64,000 nucleotides of DNA from Polaribacter sp. SA4-12 (lineage in GTDB: Bacteria; Bacteroidota; Bacteroidia; Flavobacteriales; Flavobacteriaceae). This document shows, piece by piece, positions 33,675 through 41,980 of this stretch (positions are counted from its first letter, which is position 1; each line of letters begins with the position of its first letter). The stretch spans positions 10,001 to 74,000 of the forward strand of contig NZ_CP019334.1 in assembly GCF_002163675.1 (NCBI RefSeq), in the 5' to 3' direction. The notes beneath the pieces were generated by a model, which was not told the DNA's origin, did no database searches, and saw only the letters and a list, made by a program, of their open reading frames with translations. The translations under genes and the position numbers were made by a program.

Positions 33675-34476
33675 AATCAACTTCTGTTTTAACAAATGAT
33701 GGGTTAGAATAAATTGTCATTTTTTGTTCTCTGGTAAATCCGATTAAACAAATACCAAACTCTTTTGCAAAATCTACAGCTAAAGAAGAGCAAGCAGAAA
33801 CGGCAACAATAATAGGTATTTTTGCAATGAATGCTTTTGATACAATTTCGTAAGAAACACGACCACTCACAATTAAGAATTTTGCTTGTTTTAAATACCC
33901 TTTTATCAACAGATCTCCAATAACTTTATCAACAGCATTATGTCTTCCTATATCTTCTCTGATATTTAAAAATTCATGTTTTTTATTAAAAATGGCAGCA
34001 GCATGACTTCCACCAGAGTTTTTAAAAGTATGCTGAAAACTATTCATTTTAGCAAGCATTTCTTGTAATAAATCACTATTAATAGAATGATTTTGAGTTA
34101 ACTTATCTCCATCAACCTTTAAGTCTTTTAGTTCTTTTTTACCACAAATTCCACAAGAAGAAACAGATAATAATGTTCTTTTATTAAGATAACCTTTTCC
34201 TAATAAATCTTTTGAAATAGTAACATTAATAATTGTTGAAATTTCATAATCTTCTTTCTCTATATTGAAAATTAAAGTTTCATCACTCTTATAAATATCT
34301 TCTGCAAAAAGCAAACCTCTTATTAATTCTTTGTCATTATCAGGAGTTCTCATAACAACTGTATAAGGTTCATTGTTAATGTTAATTTGCAATGCAGCTT
34401 CAACAACCAAAACATCTTGAATAGAAGTTTGGGTGTTTTTGTTAATTTTTAGTGCCTGATATGTAATTGTTTGCAT
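33667..34476 (-). CDS. fdhD: Formate dehydrogenase accessory sulfurtransferase FdhD
   Basis: FdhD transfers sulfur, delivered by a cysteine desulfurase, onto the molybdenum cofactor of formate-dehydrogenase-type enzymes. The 269-residue product has the sulfur-transfer CxxC loop (SSCGICGKK) and the signature NSGGSHAAAIF..REDIGRHNAVDKVIG. It leads the operon with the FdhF-type oxidoreductase and the Gly-rich OM protein. A TAagTTTG element lies 25 bases upstream (34501-34508). Confidence 0.95.
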   Translation of the reverse strand: MQTITYQALKINKNTQTSIQDVLVVEAALQININNEPYTVVMRTPDNDKELIRGLLFAEDIYKSDETLIFNIEKEDYEISTIINVTISKDLLGKGYLNKRTLLSVSSCGICGKKELKDLKVDGDKLTQNHSINSDLLQEMLAKMNSFQHTFKNSGGSHAAAIFNKKHEFLNIREDIGRHNAVDKVIGDLLIKGYLKQAKFLIVSGRVSYEIVSKAFIAKIPIIVAVSACSSLAVDFAKEFGICLIGFTREQKMTIYSNPSFVKTEVDYV

Positions 34477-34500
34477 TTATGGAAAGTTGTACTTTTAATA

Positions 34501-34508
34501 CAAACTTA
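34501..34508 (-). promoter_or_regulatory. Predicted -7 element of the fdhD operon
   Basis: TAAGTTTG on the minus strand matches TAnnTTTG, 25 bases before the fdhD start. No exact TTG lies at 19 bases. Confidence 0.4.
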
Positions 34509-34534
34509 ATGAAAAAAGTAGTTGGTAAAAAACA

Positions 34535-34566
34535 AAAGTCTCGAAAGTGAATTCGAGACTTTTTAT
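34535..34566. terminator. Terminator between methyltransferase gene and fdhD
   Basis: AAAGTCTCGAA and TTCGAGACTTT pair perfectly around a short loop; T-rich sequence follows on both strands. Confidence 0.8.
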
Positions 34567-34652
34567 TTAAGTGTTTTAAGCCCCTAATCTAAAAACACTT
34601 AAACTCATTATAAATTTAATAAAAAAAAGCGTTAAATTGAAGAAAAGGGAAG

Positions 34653-34688
34653 TTTAGTTGTTAACAGAAATAATTTTAGTTGTTAACA
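34653..34688. repeat. 14-base direct repeat pair
   Basis: TTTAGTTGTTAACA occurs at 34653-34666 and again at 34675-34688, 22 bases apart (two helical turns), each with a GTTAAC palindrome. It lies between the end of the methyltransferase gene and the fdhD terminator/promoter. Confidence 0.8.
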
Positions 34689-35870
34689 TTATTTATCTGT
34701 TTTTTTACAATAAATAACAGTAAACTCTTTGGAATTGAGTGTTGTAAAGAATAAGTAAGAGTTTCCTCCATCTTTAATTTTTGTCTCTTTTCTAATTTGA
34801 TCTACCGTTTTCGGGAAATTTCTAATGGTAATATTTGCTTTATTATCTTGTAATAAATTTTTGATTTTCTTCTTATTATATGGAATCACATTTTCAATCT
34901 TAAAAACTCGCCCAGGAAAATCAATTATTTTTTCTGAAGTATATAAATGTGAATGTTGATGTAATTTAAATACATTTAATTGCTGTGATACTTGATGAAA
35001 TCCACCAGATTTTAAAATAGCCGAATTTGGCTCATATAAGTAGGTGAGTGGTTCTGAATACTCTGATATTGCTTCTTCTTTATAATTAAAATCAAATGAT
35101 TGAATATCATTCTTACCAATATTTACTGTTTTAATTTTGATTGGTTTTTCAAAATCCTTTTCTAATAAAAACAATAGTTCTTTAACCTCATTTTGAATAG
35201 CAACAATATGAATTTCTTTTACAAATTTCAACTCATTTATAGTGCTTGTAATATCTAAAATAGGGGAGTTTTTAATCAGAATTTGATTTGTCTTTGAAAA
35301 TAAAAAATCAATATTTTCTGGAACATTGGGTAAGCAATCATCCAATAAAAAAACCTTTCCTTTAATATCATTTCTTCTTGATGGATCTATATAAATACAA
35401 TCGAATTTTTTTTTAGAATTCTTAATATATTCAAGTCCGTCACCAGAAAAAGTAGTGATGTTTTTTGCTTTTAATTGTTGATAATTGTGTTTTACAATTG
35501 TTGATAAACCTTCGTTAATTTCACAATGTGTTACTTCTTTAAAGTGTTTAGAAAAATAAAAACAATCAACACCAAAACCACCTGTAATATCAATAATCAA
35601 ATCTCCTTTTACTAAAGTAGATTTATACTCTGCCGTAATTTCTGATGAGGTTTGCTCAATGCTAATTTTTGCCGGATAGTAAATGTTTTTGGTATTAAAC
35701 CAAGAAGATAGTTTGTTTTCTGATTTTTGTTTTGCAACAATTTGATTCGCTAATTCTTGTACAGAAATATTATCAAAAGGACTTCCTTTTAAAATCAGTT
35801 TTGTAATGTTCGATTTTAAATTATCAGTAATAAATTGCTGAACTTCTGGATGTAATATTGCCGGATTCAA
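34689..35870 (-). CDS. SAM-dependent methyltransferase with THUMP-like C-terminus (PG_1098 type)
   Basis: The 393-residue protein has a helical N-terminal part and a central Rossmann methyltransferase domain (LIIDITGGFGVDCFYFS, then CEINEGL and YIDPSRRND). A C-terminal region matches the ferredoxin-like/THUMP-like extension of the PG_1098 family (ITIRNFPKTVDQIRKETKIKDGG). The family is thought to act on RNA, but its target is unknown. The DPSRR motif replaces the usual DPPY. Upstream, the AI-2E gene ends 7 bases away, suggesting an operon. Confidence 0.85.
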   Translation of the reverse strand: MNPAILHPEVQQFITDNLKSNITKLILKGSPFDNISVQELANQIVAKQKSENKLSSWFNTKNIYYPAKISIEQTSSEITAEYKSTLVKGDLIIDITGGFGVDCFYFSKHFKEVTHCEINEGLSTIVKHNYQQLKAKNITTFSGDGLEYIKNSKKKFDCIYIDPSRRNDIKGKVFLLDDCLPNVPENIDFLFSKTNQILIKNSPILDITSTINELKFVKEIHIVAIQNEVKELLFLLEKDFEKPIKIKTVNIGKNDIQSFDFNYKEEAISEYSEPLTYLYEPNSAILKSGGFHQVSQQLNVFKLHQHSHLYTSEKIIDFPGRVFKIENVIPYNKKKIKNLLQDNKANITIRNFPKTVDQIRKETKIKDGGNSYLFFTTLNSKEFTVIYCKKTDK

Positions 35871-35877
35871 AAGAAAA

Positions 35878-36960
35878 TTAAAGGTCTTTGGTTAAAGATT
35901 TTACTATTTTATTATTAGACAAAAACTCTTTTAAAATTACTTTCAAAGCAGTATACATTGGCACTGCAGTTATCATACCTACAATTCCAAAAAGTAAGCC
36001 ACCAATAATAATAATTAAAAATATTTCTAAAGGATGAGACTTTGTTGTTTTAGAAAAAATAAGTGGCTGACTTGCAAAATTATCTACTAACTGCGCAATT
36101 AAATACCAAAACATAATCCATAAAGAGGTTGATAATATTTCTGTTTGAAAGTCTAAACCAATATTACTTATCATAGATAGCATAAACATTATAACGGCAC
36201 CAATCATTGGTCCAACATAAGGAATTAAGTTTAATAAAGCACATAAAAAAGCAATTACAACAGCGTTGTCAATATCAAAAACCAATAAAATTATGGTGTA
36301 TAAAACAAATAGAATTGTAATTTGAGTTAGCAAACCTATAAAGTATCTTGATAGTAAATCATTAATGGTTTCTAATGATTTTGAGAACCTGCCTTCTGTT
36401 CCATTTGGAATAATTGTCATTACTCCTTTTTTGAGTAATTGGCTATCTTTCATAAAAAAGAAAGAGATAAACAATACAGAAAATAAACCAACGCTTAAAG
36501 AGCCAACAGCTCCTAAAACTGAGTTTAATAAATTCGGGATTTCTTTAAATTGAGAAACAAAATCTACATTCTTTAATTCACCTAAAACATCAATGCCTTT
36601 TGATGAAAAATAAGCGGTAGTTTGATTAAATATTTGTTGAACATTCTCTTGTAGTTTATCTACTTCTAGCAAAGACAAACTCTTACCTTGTTCGGCAACT
36701 AAAGGGATAAACATTACAAATAAACCTGTTAAAAGTCCCAGCATTAATACCATTGTAAAAACAACTGCAATTGTATTAGGAAACTTTAATTTTCTTCTTA
36801 AAAATAGAATGACAGGCCTTGCAATTAATGATAAAATTCCGGCAATTATGATATAGATAATTACAGATTGAATTGCATATAAAAAATAGCCCAAAAGGAA
36901 AATTCCTAAAAGGATTCCTAAAGCTCTTAAAATTCCGTTTGCCAATATTTTTGATGTCAT
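35878..36960 (-). CDS. AI-2E family transporter (membrane permease)
   Basis: The 360-residue inner-membrane protein has about eight hydrophobic helices and belongs to the AI-2E/PerM family. The signature LNLIPYVGPMIGAVIMFML and the C-terminal IIIIGGLLFGIVGMITAVPMYTALKVILKEF are present. Members vary in substrate (autoinducer-2, Na+/H+ exchange), so the cargo cannot be named. Its ATG overlaps the stop of the upstream duplicated-repeat gene by 1 base. Confidence 0.9.
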   Translation of the reverse strand: MTSKILANGILRALGILLGIFLLGYFLYAIQSVIIYIIIAGILSLIARPVILFLRRKLKFPNTIAVVFTMVLMLGLLTGLFVMFIPLVAEQGKSLSLLEVDKLQENVQQIFNQTTAYFSSKGIDVLGELKNVDFVSQFKEIPNLLNSVLGAVGSLSVGLFSVLFISFFFMKDSQLLKKGVMTIIPNGTEGRFSKSLETINDLLSRYFIGLLTQITILFVLYTIILLVFDIDNAVVIAFLCALLNLIPYVGPMIGAVIMFMLSMISNIGLDFQTEILSTSLWIMFWYLIAQLVDNFASQPLIFSKTTKSHPLEIFLIIIIGGLLFGIVGMITAVPMYTALKVILKEFLSNNKIVKSLTKDL

Positions 36961-38237
36961 TAATTGTATCCTTTTACAGTTCCCATACTTAAATTTCTGC
37001 CGTTAGAAAACTTGTGATTTGTCGGTAATAATGTTCCTGATTCGGTGGTAATCCAATTTTCCCAAGTTGCAGGAGTTCCATTCATTTTCATACTCGGAAC
37101 AAACATTTTATAACTTTTAGGAATATAATTAGAATCGAAAGTCCAAAGATAAGAATCTCCTGGAGTTGATCCACCAGTTGTGTACTTTACTAAAAGGGCA
37201 TCTTTATCATCAACTTTTTGAATGCTTCTTAAAATTCCGTTTTCGAATAATTTATGTGGAGCAACTAACCAAAAAGAATCATTGTTAAAAATGTTCCAAG
37301 CTTTTTTTACAATTATTGAATCTGCTTTTTCTTGCAATTTTTCATTGAAGAATACAGTACTATATTCTTTATTTCTAGGATGTAAATTTACACGAATTGT
37401 ATCCCAAGAAACGTCCACAATATGTTTTTCTTTATCCCATTTAAAATGTCTTTTTTCTCCAAAACTCCATTCTATAAAACGTGTGTTTTTATAAGCTTTA
37501 TGATTGATTGCTTTTAAGATTTTATCAGCTAATTCGTCTGCCTTTTCGTTATAAGCTCTTACATCTCCCATATCTATTTCTAATCCGAATAAAGAAAGCG
37601 TGTGTTTTGTAGGTAACTTAATTCCAGATTTTGTGCTTTTTAAATCAGACCAAGTTGCAGAAACTCCACCAATAGGAATAATGCTTGTCCACATTTTAAA
37701 AGAAGTTGGTAAATAATTATCATCTAAAATCCATAGATAAGAATCTCCAGGAGTAGAACCGCCAGAAGTATACGTTATTAAAAGAGCATCTTTGTTTTTA
37801 TGTTTTACAATACTTCTTTCTGTTCCTGAATCGAAGATTTTATAAGGAGCAACTAACCAAAAAGAATCATTATTAAAAAAGTTTTGAGCTTGTTTAATTA
37901 ATTCTGGATTATTAGAAATTTTTCCATCAATATAAAGTTCAGATTTTTCTGGCTGCTTCGTGTATAAAGTCACTTTGTATTGAGCCCAAGAAATATGAAC
38001 AATGTTTTCTTGCTTATTCCATGTATAAAAATGCTCGTTTCTAAAACTCCATTTTAAAATTTCTGTTTTATCAAAAGCATCACCATCTAATGCATTTAAC
38101 ATTTTTATAGCCAATGCGTCTGCTTCTTTTCCTTTTTTTCCTTCAGGTAAAGATTCATTATTAGCAAAATAATAAATTCCTCCAGCAACGATTAAAAGCA
38201 ATAAAAGAATTCCGATAAATTTAAAAAGCTTCTTCAT
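36960..38237 (-). CDS. Membrane-anchored protein with an internal tandem duplication
   Basis: After an N-terminal anchor or signal (KFIGILLLLLIVAGGIYYFA) the 425-residue protein is two copies of one module of about 190 residues, offset by 196. Matching motifs are NNDSFWLVAP (122-131 and 318-327), GGSTPGDSYLW (159-169 and 355-365), LKWSF/IEWSF and SATW/PATW. The DNA behind NNDSFWLVAP is almost identical in both copies (37261 and 37849). No enzyme motif is recognised; Trp- and Gly-rich strands suggest a beta-rich periplasmic domain. It leads the AI-2E/methyltransferase group. Confidence 0.75.
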   Translation of the reverse strand: MKKLFKFIGILLLLLIVAGGIYYFANNESLPEGKKGKEADALAIKMLNALDGDAFDKTEILKWSFRNEHFYTWNKQENIVHISWAQYKVTLYTKQPEKSELYIDGKISNNPELIKQAQNFFNNDSFWLVAPYKIFDSGTERSIVKHKNKDALLITYTSGGSTPGDSYLWILDDNYLPTSFKMWTSIIPIGGVSATWSDLKSTKSGIKLPTKHTLSLFGLEIDMGDVRAYNEKADELADKILKAINHKAYKNTRFIEWSFGEKRHFKWDKEKHIVDVSWDTIRVNLHPRNKEYSTVFFNEKLQEKADSIIVKKAWNIFNNDSFWLVAPHKLFENGILRSIQKVDDKDALLVKYTTGGSTPGDSYLWTFDSNYIPKSYKMFVPSMKMNGTPATWENWITTESGTLLPTNHKFSNGRNLSMGTVKGYN

Positions 38238-38289
38238 TTTTATAAATTAAAAAATCAGAAGCTAAAATATCATTTTTTAAAAGAAGAAA

Positions 38290-38949
38290 CTATTTGTTAG
38301 CTTCATAATAATCTAAAACGTGTTTCGGAATTTCCATATTTTTAGGTTTTCCTTCATCAGAAATCGGGAATTCTGCAACCTGTTTTATAGGAACAACACC
38401 TGCCCAAACATCTAAATCATAATCTTCAGGTTCATCAATAACACCAACATCTCTCACTTTTGCAGAAGCAGTTTCAATCGTGAACTCTACAATCAATGTT
38501 CTATCTAATTCCTTTTGATGCATTGGTCTAATCGATTCCCATTGATTTGGTACCATTTGATTTACAATCCACTTTAAGATATCCGTTTTATCAGTGTCTT
38601 TTTCAACCTTTTTTAAACTTCCAAAAAGTGTAACAGATCTATAATTCACAGAGTGATGTAAACCAGAACGTGCTAAAACCAATCCATCTAAATGCATTAC
38701 GGTTATTGATGTTTCTCCGCTTTCTAAAATAGAAACTAACATTCTGTTTGCCGTAGAACCATGAATGTAAATTTTATCTTCTCTTCTAGAATACGCCATC
38801 GGAATTGTAATCGGTTTTTCGTCATAAATATAACCTACGTAACATATAAAACCAGCATCTAAAATAGTGTTGATTTTTTCTACATCGTAAGTTCCTCTAT
38901 TGGCGCCTCTTTTAATTCTATTTAATTTTGATTGTTGATATGCTTCCAT
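38290..38949 (-). CDS. Pyridoxamine 5'-phosphate oxidase-family flavoprotein (Nim-like)
   Basis: The 219-residue protein has the split-barrel FMN-binding fold of the PNPOx/Nim group. The start RIKRGANRGTYDVEKINTILDAG, the strand GYIYDEKPITIPMAYSRREDKIYIHGS and the helix NRMLVSILESGETSITVMHLDGL are typical of proteins annotated as flavin-nucleotide-binding or NimA-like. It is the last of four closely packed genes opposite a MocR-type regulator. The substrate is unknown; binding of PLP-related compounds is an inference from the regulator. Confidence 0.88.
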   Translation of the reverse strand: MEAYQQSKLNRIKRGANRGTYDVEKINTILDAGFICYVGYIYDEKPITIPMAYSRREDKIYIHGSTANRMLVSILESGETSITVMHLDGLVLARSGLHHSVNYRSVTLFGSLKKVEKDTDKTDILKWIVNQMVPNQWESIRPMHQKELDRTLIVEFTIETASAKVRDVGVIDEPEDYDLDVWAGVVPIKQVAEFPISDEGKPKNMEIPKHVLDYYEANK

Positions 38950-38951
38950 TT

Positions 38952-39467
38952 CTACAGTTTTTTTGAAAATACTAAGTTTTCATAATTTGTTTCACCAACA
39001 AAAAAGTTGATATCGCCCACTTTCTCGAAACCATATTTTTTATAAAAATGAATTCCTTTGGTGTTTTTATAATAAGCTGTTAACCAAATTGAAGTAAACT
39101 TTAAATCAGTTGCTTTTTTTAAAATGATATCTTGTAACTGAGAACCTATTTTTAATGCTATAAAATCATTCAGAATGTATAAACGCTGTAGTTTACAAGA
39201 GTTGCTATCTTCTAAATTTGGGTAATTAACATTTAAAGAAATCTTTGCAAAACCGATTGGTAATTCATCAGAAAAAACAATCCAAAACAAATTTTCAGCA
39301 TCATTTAATTCTTTTCTTATTTGAGAAACGGAATAATAGGTATTGTAGAATTCTAATAAATCATTCTTATTTTCAACGAAATCTCCATGAGATTCTGTGT
39401 ATGTAATTCTTCCTAATAAAGCGATATGAATTGCATCAGCAACAGTTGCTCTTCTAATTTCTATCAT
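38952..39467 (-). CDS. GNAT N-acetyltransferase
   Basis: A 171-residue GNAT protein. The N-terminus MIEIRRATVADAIHIALLGRITYTESH resembles the PhnO/spermidine acetyltransferase-like branch. The acetyl-CoA segment (QRLYILNDFIALKIGSQLQDIIL) has the beta-4 strand but lacks the canonical QxxGxG turn, and the C-terminal HFYKKYGFEKVGDINFFVG is typical. It starts 2 bases before the DUF1272 stop and precedes the PNPOx gene by 2 bases, so all are in one operon. Confidence 0.88.
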   Translation of the reverse strand: MIEIRRATVADAIHIALLGRITYTESHGDFVENKNDLLEFYNTYYSVSQIRKELNDAENLFWIVFSDELPIGFAKISLNVNYPNLEDSNSCKLQRLYILNDFIALKIGSQLQDIILKKATDLKFTSIWLTAYYKNTKGIHFYKKYGFEKVGDINFFVGETNYENLVFSKKL

Positions 39468-39469
39468 TT

Positions 39470-39760
39470 TTATCTTTCTTTTGGGTTGATGTTTTTATAC
39501 TTTTCAGTATTTACTTTTTCGATCACTAAATCTTTAGGTTTAAAAATTCTCTTTGTTGAAGCAGGATGTTTTCCCATAAATTTTGATGGACGAATAGGTC
39601 GTTCAACAAAATTACCGGTACAATTCGGACAAACATTCTCGAAAACTTCTAAAGCACATGTTTTGCAATACGTACATTCAAAAGTGCAAATCATTGCTTC
39701 TGTAGATGTGTTTGGTAACTCTTTATTACAATGCTCGCAATTTGGCCTAATTTCTAACAT
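39470..39760 (-). CDS. DUF1272 zinc-ribbon protein
   Basis: The 96-residue product is a DUF1272 protein with two C-x2-C pairs around a further pair (CEHCNKELP, CTFECTYCKTC, CPNC), suggesting a small zinc-binding domain. The frame extends upstream to 39808, but the ATG at 39760 starts the domain and lies 2 bases after the upstream GNAT stop. The function of the family is unknown. It is the second gene in the MocR-linked operon. Confidence 0.9.
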   Translation of the reverse strand: MLEIRPNCEHCNKELPNTSTEAMICTFECTYCKTCALEVFENVCPNCTGNFVERPIRPSKFMGKHPASTKRIFKPKDLVIEKVNTEKYKNINPKER

Positions 39761-39762
39761 AA

Positions 39763-40269
39763 TTATTCTTTTTTGGTATTTAGGATACTCATATTGTAAG
39801 TAGACCAATAGTCATTACCAACTTTCATATTTTCTTTAAATAATCCTTCAATTTCAAAACCACAATTTTCATAACACTTTATGGCTTGTTTATTAAAATC
39901 ATAAACTCCTAAGTCGATACGATGTAAATTTAATTCATCGAAACCTATTTTTACCACAGCATCAATAATTTGTTTGCCAAAACCTTTATTTCTACTTGAT
40001 GTATCACCAACTAAAATTCTACAAATTCGTGCATTTTTATTTGTAGAATCGATGTCATTTAATTCAGCATGACCAATTACTTTCTGTGTTTCAATATCTA
40101 TAACTTTATAGATTAGTCTTTTTTCATTGGTAACATATTCATCTAATTGTTGATGTGTCATCGGGAAACTAAATAAAGGCCCGCCAAATTGAATCATTAA
40201 TTCTTCGGAATCAATCCAATTAATTAATCGATCATAATCTAAAACATTAAATTTTTCTAATTTAATCAT
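39763..40269 (-). CDS. GNAT N-acetyltransferase (RimJ/RimL-like)
   Basis: A 168-residue RimJ/RimL/AAC(6')-type acetyltransferase, with the start KLEKFNVLDYDRLINWIDSEELMIQFGG, the acetyl-CoA loop CRILVGDTSSRNKGFGKQIIDAV (RNKGFG) and the closing KCYENCGFEIEGLFKENMKVG. It is the first gene of the four-gene operon divergent from the MocR regulator. A TAATTTTG promoter element lies just upstream, with a GTCCA-type half-site inside the promoter. Confidence 0.9.
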   Translation of the reverse strand: MIKLEKFNVLDYDRLINWIDSEELMIQFGGPLFSFPMTHQQLDEYVTNEKRLIYKVIDIETQKVIGHAELNDIDSTNKNARICRILVGDTSSRNKGFGKQIIDAVVKIGFDELNLHRIDLGVYDFNKQAIKCYENCGFEIEGLFKENMKVGNDYWSTYNMSILNTKKE

Positions 40270-40287
40270 CTGTTGTTTTTACTTCGT

Positions 40288-40317
40288 CAAAATTACTATA
40301 TTTATGGACTCTTGTAA
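40288..40317 (-). promoter_or_regulatory. Predicted promoter of the GNAT-DUF1272-GNAT-PNPOx operon
   Basis: On the minus strand TAATTTTG (40288-40295) fits the -7 element, with TTA (40315-40317) 19 bases upstream. A TGGACT half-site (40305-40310) lies between the two. Confidence 0.5.
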
Positions 40318-40348
40318 TCGTCCAGATTTAAAATAAATAATAGTCCAG
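40305..40348. promoter_or_regulatory. Candidate MocR operator: three GTCCA half-sites
   Basis: TGGACT at 40305-40310 (inverted), GTCCAGA at 40320-40326 and AGTCCAG at 40342-40348 share a GTCCA core. The last two are direct repeats spaced about 22-23 bases. They fill the 82-base gap between the regulator and the divergent operon; the last ends 3 bases before the regulator's ATG. Confidence 0.5.
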
Positions 40349-40351
40349 TTT

Positions 40352-41833
40352 ATGTTTCCATATAAAACCATTTTTCAATTAAACAGAAAAAGCAAACAAG
40401 CATTGTATTTGCAGTTGTCTAATCAATTTATAGCATTGATTAAAGAACGAAAATTAATGCCAGAAACGAAGTTGCCAGGAAGCAGAACTTTATCAGAATT
40501 ATTAAGTGTTCATAGAAAAACGGTTGTGGCTTGTTATGAAGAATTATTATTGCAAGGTTGGGTAGAAAGTATTCCTAAAAAAGGAACTTTTATCAATGCA
40601 AATTTACCCGAGTTACATCAACAAGGATTTTTACCAAAAACGGAGATTTCACCAATAAATAATATCGGTTTTCAATTTTATAAAGACAAATCTTTAGAAA
40701 GAAAACCTATTAAGAAAGAAATTGGATTTATGTCTTTAAATGATGGTGTTTCTGATGCAAGATTAACACCAACAGAAGATTTAGCAAGAACGTATAGAAG
40801 AATTTGTAGTAAAAAAGAGATCTATAAAGAGATGTCTTATGGATCACTTTTCGGAAATGAAAAACTACGAATCACATTAGCAGATTATTTGAATAAAACA
40901 CGTGGATTAAATATTAATAAAAACAATATTTTAATAACGAGAGGAAGTCAAATGGGAATTTATTTGTCTTCAAAATTACTTTTAAATGAAGGTGATATTA
41001 TTGTAGTCGGACAAACAAACTACGGTTCTGCTGATACTAATTTCTTACAAAGAACAACAAATTTAGTACGTGTTTCTGTTGATGAAAATGGATTATTTAC
41101 TGATGAAATTGAACAAATCTGTAAGAAAAAACCAATAAAAGCAGTCTATGTAACCTCTCATCATCATCATCCTACAACGGTAACTTTATCTGCAGAAAGA
41201 AGAATTCATTTATTGAATTTATCGAAGAAATATAATTTTGCAATTATAGAAGACGATTATGATTACGATTTTAATTACAATCATTCTCCGATTTTGCCTT
41301 TAGCGAGTCATGATACAAATGGAAACGTAATTTATATTGGTTCTGTTTGTAAAACAGTTGCTCCCGTTTTTAGAGTTGGTTATGTAGTTGCTCCAAAAGA
41401 ATTTGTAAACGAAGCGGCAAATCAACGTAGATTTATTGATCGACAAGGAGATGCTTTGTTAGAATTAACATTCGAAGATTTTATAAAATCGGGAGATTTA
41501 GACAGACATATTAAGAAAGTGATGAAAGTTTACAAGGCCAGAAGAGATTTGTTTTGTCAACTTTTAAAGGAACATTTTCGAACTTTTTTTTCTTTTGAAA
41601 CTCCTAAAGGAGGAATGGCGGTTTGGATTACATTAGATAAAAAGTATTCATGGAAAACAGTTGCTGAAGTTGCCCAAAAACATAAATTAGAAATAGGAGA
41701 GTGGCAACGCTATGATTTAGCAAAATTAGGTCATAATTCTATCAGAATGGGTTTTGCAACTTATAATGAAGAAGAAATGTACGAGTTGATAAACAGACTG
41801 TCTAAAACGATGAATGAAGTTATTCAAATTTAA
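40352..41833 (+). CDS. MocR-family (GntR-aminotransferase fusion) regulator
   Basis: The 493-residue protein fuses an N-terminal winged helix of the GntR type (QALYLQLSNQFIALIKERKLMPETKLPGSRTLSELLSVHRKTVVACYEEL) to an aminotransferase-like domain with an apparent PLP lysine (IGSVCKTVAPVFRVGY). PdxR and related regulators bind PLP and control vitamin B6 or amino-acid genes. The divergent four-gene operon is the probable target, and it includes a PNPOx-like protein. The cofactor and effector are inferred from family membership. Confidence 0.93.
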   Translation: MFPYKTIFQLNRKSKQALYLQLSNQFIALIKERKLMPETKLPGSRTLSELLSVHRKTVVACYEELLLQGWVESIPKKGTFINANLPELHQQGFLPKTEISPINNIGFQFYKDKSLERKPIKKEIGFMSLNDGVSDARLTPTEDLARTYRRICSKKEIYKEMSYGSLFGNEKLRITLADYLNKTRGLNINKNNILITRGSQMGIYLSSKLLLNEGDIIVVGQTNYGSADTNFLQRTTNLVRVSVDENGLFTDEIEQICKKKPIKAVYVTSHHHHPTTVTLSAERRIHLLNLSKKYNFAIIEDDYDYDFNYNHSPILPLASHDTNGNVIYIGSVCKTVAPVFRVGYVVAPKEFVNEAANQRRFIDRQGDALLELTFEDFIKSGDLDRHIKKVMKVYKARRDLFCQLLKEHFRTFFSFETPKGGMAVWITLDKKYSWKTVAEVAQKHKLEIGEWQRYDLAKLGHNSIRMGFATYNEEEMYELINRLSKTMNEVIQI

Positions 41834-41837
41834 AATG

Positions 41838-41957
41838 TTCTCGATACAAAATTTCTGAAAAAGAAATTTCACACGAACTGACATTACGTACAAACAGTTT
41901 AATATACATAATGTCACATCGAGTGATTTTGTTTTTTCACAAAATCGTATCGAGATG
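41838..41957. repeat. Large imperfect inverted repeat between convergent genes
   Basis: Left end TTCTCGATAC and right end GTATCGAGA are inverted. Each arm carries its own hairpin (AAATTTC/GAAATTT; GATTTTGT/ACAAAATC), followed by a further matching block (GACATTA on the left, TAATGTC on the right). The element fills the 147-base gap between the MocR gene and the pseudouridine synthase gene. It codes for nothing. Confidence 0.75.
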
Positions 41958-41980
41958 TTTTTATAATATTTTTATTTGAA

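Noticed and set aside
38290..41833. Possible toxin-antitoxin or acetyltransferase-toxin locus (two GNATs near small proteins)
   Set aside because: The GNATs are ordinary-sized, no RHH or other antitoxin gene precedes them, and the operon is better explained by the divergent MocR regulator.
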